DNA of 64,000 nucleotides from contig NC_077240.1 of the NCBI RefSeq assembly GCF_947179165.1, forward strand, positions 71,627,501 through 71,691,500, in the 5' to 3' direction. The notes below the pieces were generated by a model that saw only the letters and a list, made by a program, of their open reading frames with translations, ran no database searches and was not told the origin of the DNA. Of this stretch, positions 61,987 to 64,000 are shown piece after piece; the first letter of the stretch is position 1; the number at the start of each line of letters is the position of its first letter. Origin of the DNA: Solanum dulcamara. Lineage: Eukaryota; Streptophyta; Magnoliopsida; Solanales; Solanaceae. A program made the position numbers and the translations under genes.

Positions 61987-64000
61987 TGTAACACCCAGTA
62001 CTATTCTAGCCTAGACCAATACCTAGAACCAAGAGAAAACCCGAGAAAATATGAGGAAGTGAACTGGCACTGGGTGTACGACCTACTCTACGACCCGTAA
62101 AGTGATCTATGAGCCGCAGAAAGGGCTCGTGGAACCCCTCCACACTTAGCCATTTTAATAAGCATCAGAACACTCCTACGAGTCAAGTATACAACCCGTA
62201 GTAAGTGTTACGACCTGTAGGAAGGATTGTAGGTGAAGTTCAGAAACCTTGGAAACTTTGGTACTTAGGACGACTTGTTATGATGATCCATCGATCATTC
62301 TACGAATCGTAGGAGGTGGACATAAGACCTACCAACACTTAGCCAAAATACAAGGGTCAAGGACCATTCCCACGACCCAAGCGACGACCCATAGAATGTT
62401 GTACATGCCATCGAAAATGGCACGTAGCTCCACCTTCAGAAGGGACCTCAAAAACCTTCCTACAAGTTAGGAGAATGACTCGTCTAAGGGTCTATGACCC
62501 GTAAGAAGGTGGTCGTAGACCCATGAGAAGGGACCTCAAAAACCTTCTAATTTTGGACCATGGCTTCTACGACCGGCCTTCTACGGTCCATAGGAGTGTC
62601 CGTAGATGGCCCCTAGTCAATTTTAATAAGGTTTAGTTTGGTCTTTTCCATCCTTTACCAAACTAAACCCAACCCATTTTCAAACTAAAATCAATCCCTT
62701 ATGAGTACCCAAAGGGGTTTTCTCTCATTAACACTTAGAACTTTTGAGAGAAAGGATTGAAAAGAAGAAGAAAAGCTAGGGTTCAAGGTTTTCAAGTGAA
62801 GTCTTCAATTTTCGGCTAGATAATCTTCATTCCAGGTATGTAAGGCTAGAACAATATTGGAATAAGTTCTTCCTCATGTCCTACATGTTCATAAAGTCAA
62901 TTAAGTTATGAGTTTGAGTTAACAATTCCATAAAAGTAAAAATGTATTTACTTACTCCTTTATTGGGTTATAGTATGAATATTATATTATACTTGAGGAG
63001 TCGATATTTGAGGTTATGGATTCATGCTTGCATTCACGTGAACCCAAATTGAGGTTTGTGTTAAATATCTTATACATTATTGATGTTAAAAGATGGACTA
63101 TTGTAATTAATTAAACGAGTATGATGTTGAGCTTTGAAGGGGTTTATTGATGTCTATTTTCTCACATGAGTTTTTACATATTCTAAATGTCATATTTTGA
63201 GAATTTGAGGTATGTTTTCAAATGAATGATTAAGATAAGATGTACTTATATTGAAGAGAAGAGATGATGATATGAGAAGATGATGTAAATTGATGTAAAA
63301 AGTCCAATGAGACTAGATGAAATGTAAATTGAGTATTTCACTAACTTGATGTATATGAGCTTAATAATGTTATGGGAGCAGTATTGAGCACTGACTTGGA
63401 CAAGAGTATAGCTAACTCAATCCCCATAAACTACGTAGCCAGCGCAGGATAGAATCATGTCATTCATTCGGACGACTCCTCCTTGTCCAAAAAGAGGACT
63501 TTTTATATGGATCTAGAGAAGATGTGACGTCCTTTACCCTGACAAAGTATTGGACGGATGTGGCAATGAAATTTCTTCGTTGTATCGTCACTAGCCCATA
63601 AGTGATGATTTTCAGTTAGAGAAACTCACCTAATGAAATAAAAGTACTATATTTTATTTTACTGAGTTGCATCTATCATTGTATACCTTTTAAAGCAATG
63701 TTTTACTACATTGCATGTTCTATTGAGTTGCGTCATTTTCAGAGATGACTTTCTTGAGTTGAGTATCTTGGTGTAAGTTTCCTTTTACCATTTTACATAC
63801 TCATACATTCCATGTACTGATGTCATTCGACCTGCATTATTTCATGATGCATATACATGTATTAGAGATCATTAACTGGCGCACTGTTGATGATCTATCT
63901 TTCCGAGCCTTTGGTGAGACCTCTTTGCATTCAGAGGAGCTCCTTCACATTTCAGTTTCTTTCATTATGTTAGTTCTTTGAGGTAGTCATGGGCTTGTAT
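61987..64000 (+). repeat. 3' LTR of the gypsy element (cut by window edge)
   Basis: Opens TGTAACACCCAGTACTATTC as the 5' LTR does, and stays collinear with it for about 2 kb without the nested solo LTR. Repeated TACGACCCGTAG-type motifs occur at 62080-62600. Near the edge are TGCATTATTTCATGATGCA (63834-63852) and GGCGCACTGTTGA (63878-63890). From the 5' LTR length, the true end should be about 240-300 bases past the window. Confidence 0.88.

Larger units (their letters stand above)
51678..64000 (+). mobile_element. Tekay/Del-like Ty3-gypsy element lacking integrase (3' end beyond window)
   Basis: The 5' LTR starts TGTAACACCCAGTACTATTC at 51678 and, apart from a nested solo LTR, ends near 58332. 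PBS TGGTATCAGAGC follows at 58339-58350. Degenerate gag, protease, RT and RNase H occupy 58560-61860, then a polypurine tract and the 3' LTR from 61987, which opens with the same 20 bases and is cut by the window edge. Integrase and chromodomain are missing. It inserted into copia integrase (left flank CTCCT). Confidence 0.9.

Noticed and set aside
1..64000. CRISPR arrays, bacterial operons, Shine-Dalgarno sites or prophage
   Set aside because: No regular spacer-repeat arrays or operonic gene order. Introns, SINEs, LINEs and LTR elements show eukaryotic plant DNA.
40260..64000. Endogenous pararetrovirus (caulimovirid) sequence
   Set aside because: All RT segments are in copia or gypsy order with integrase, LTRs or PBS nearby; no movement or coat protein text was seen.

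Overview
The window is plant nuclear DNA, most likely from a member of the Solanaceae. Pointers are a split eukaryotic gene with GT-AG introns, an RTE-clade LINE ending in (TTG)n, tRNA-derived SINEs including an Au-type copy, L1-type LINEs carrying a plant RNase H domain, and Tekay/Del-like, Athila-like, Tork-like and SIRE-like LTR retrotransposons. No bacterial, organellar or CRISPR features are seen. The family-level taxon is inferred from recognising repeat families, not from a search.

Only one host gene is convincing. The 5' end of a Cullin-3 (CUL3) gene lies on the minus strand at 1-4593: exon 1 (4430-4593), a 4.34-kb intron (91-4429) and the first 90 bases of exon 2. A TATAAATA box lies at 5022-5029. 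The intron carries a SINE with a perfect 13-bp target-site duplication (TSD), a 19-G run and a tRNA-like repeat.

The rest is a transposon graveyard with readable nesting. 5.8-9.2 kb: an internally deleted RTE LINE. 9.7-19.9 kb: a minus-strand L1 split by a Tekay-like gypsy element (11759-17529), whose 3' LTR was itself split by a solo LTR (13651-15971, TSD ATTTC). 20.9-22.2 kb: 3' end of a chromodomain gypsy element. 22.5-23.8 kb: broken copies of host-type genes (DnaJ plus RRM; two SKP1-like fragments). 23.8-24.2 kb: a terminal-inverted-repeat MITE. 25.3-25.9 kb: minisatellite and purine-rich DNA. 27.1-30.5 kb: a second L1 whose RNase H domain is split by a solo LTR. 31.8-33.3 kb: an Athila-like gypsy remnant. 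33.8-35.1 kb: a SIRE-like copia remnant. 36.5-40.0 kb: an old inverted duplication of a receptor-like kinase pseudogene.

From 40.26 kb to the end lies one compound nest. A minus-strand Tork-like copia pol is interrupted by a hAT-type MITE (40550-40830, TSD CATGTTAC), by a 9-kb L1 (41431-50471, 16-bp perfect TSD) and by a Tekay-like gypsy element (51678 to beyond 64000). The gypsy 5' LTR holds a further 4.4-kb solo LTR (52477-56876, TSD GAAGT). The L1 is the most striking object: it lacks its endonuclease and zinc-knuckle segments and instead carries a near-perfect 1.2-kb inverted duplication with a 28-nt spacer, so its transcript could fold into a long double-stranded RNA.

Weak points: outer ends of several degenerate elements are approximate, lineage names rest on recognised protein motifs, and statements about family consensus come from memory.
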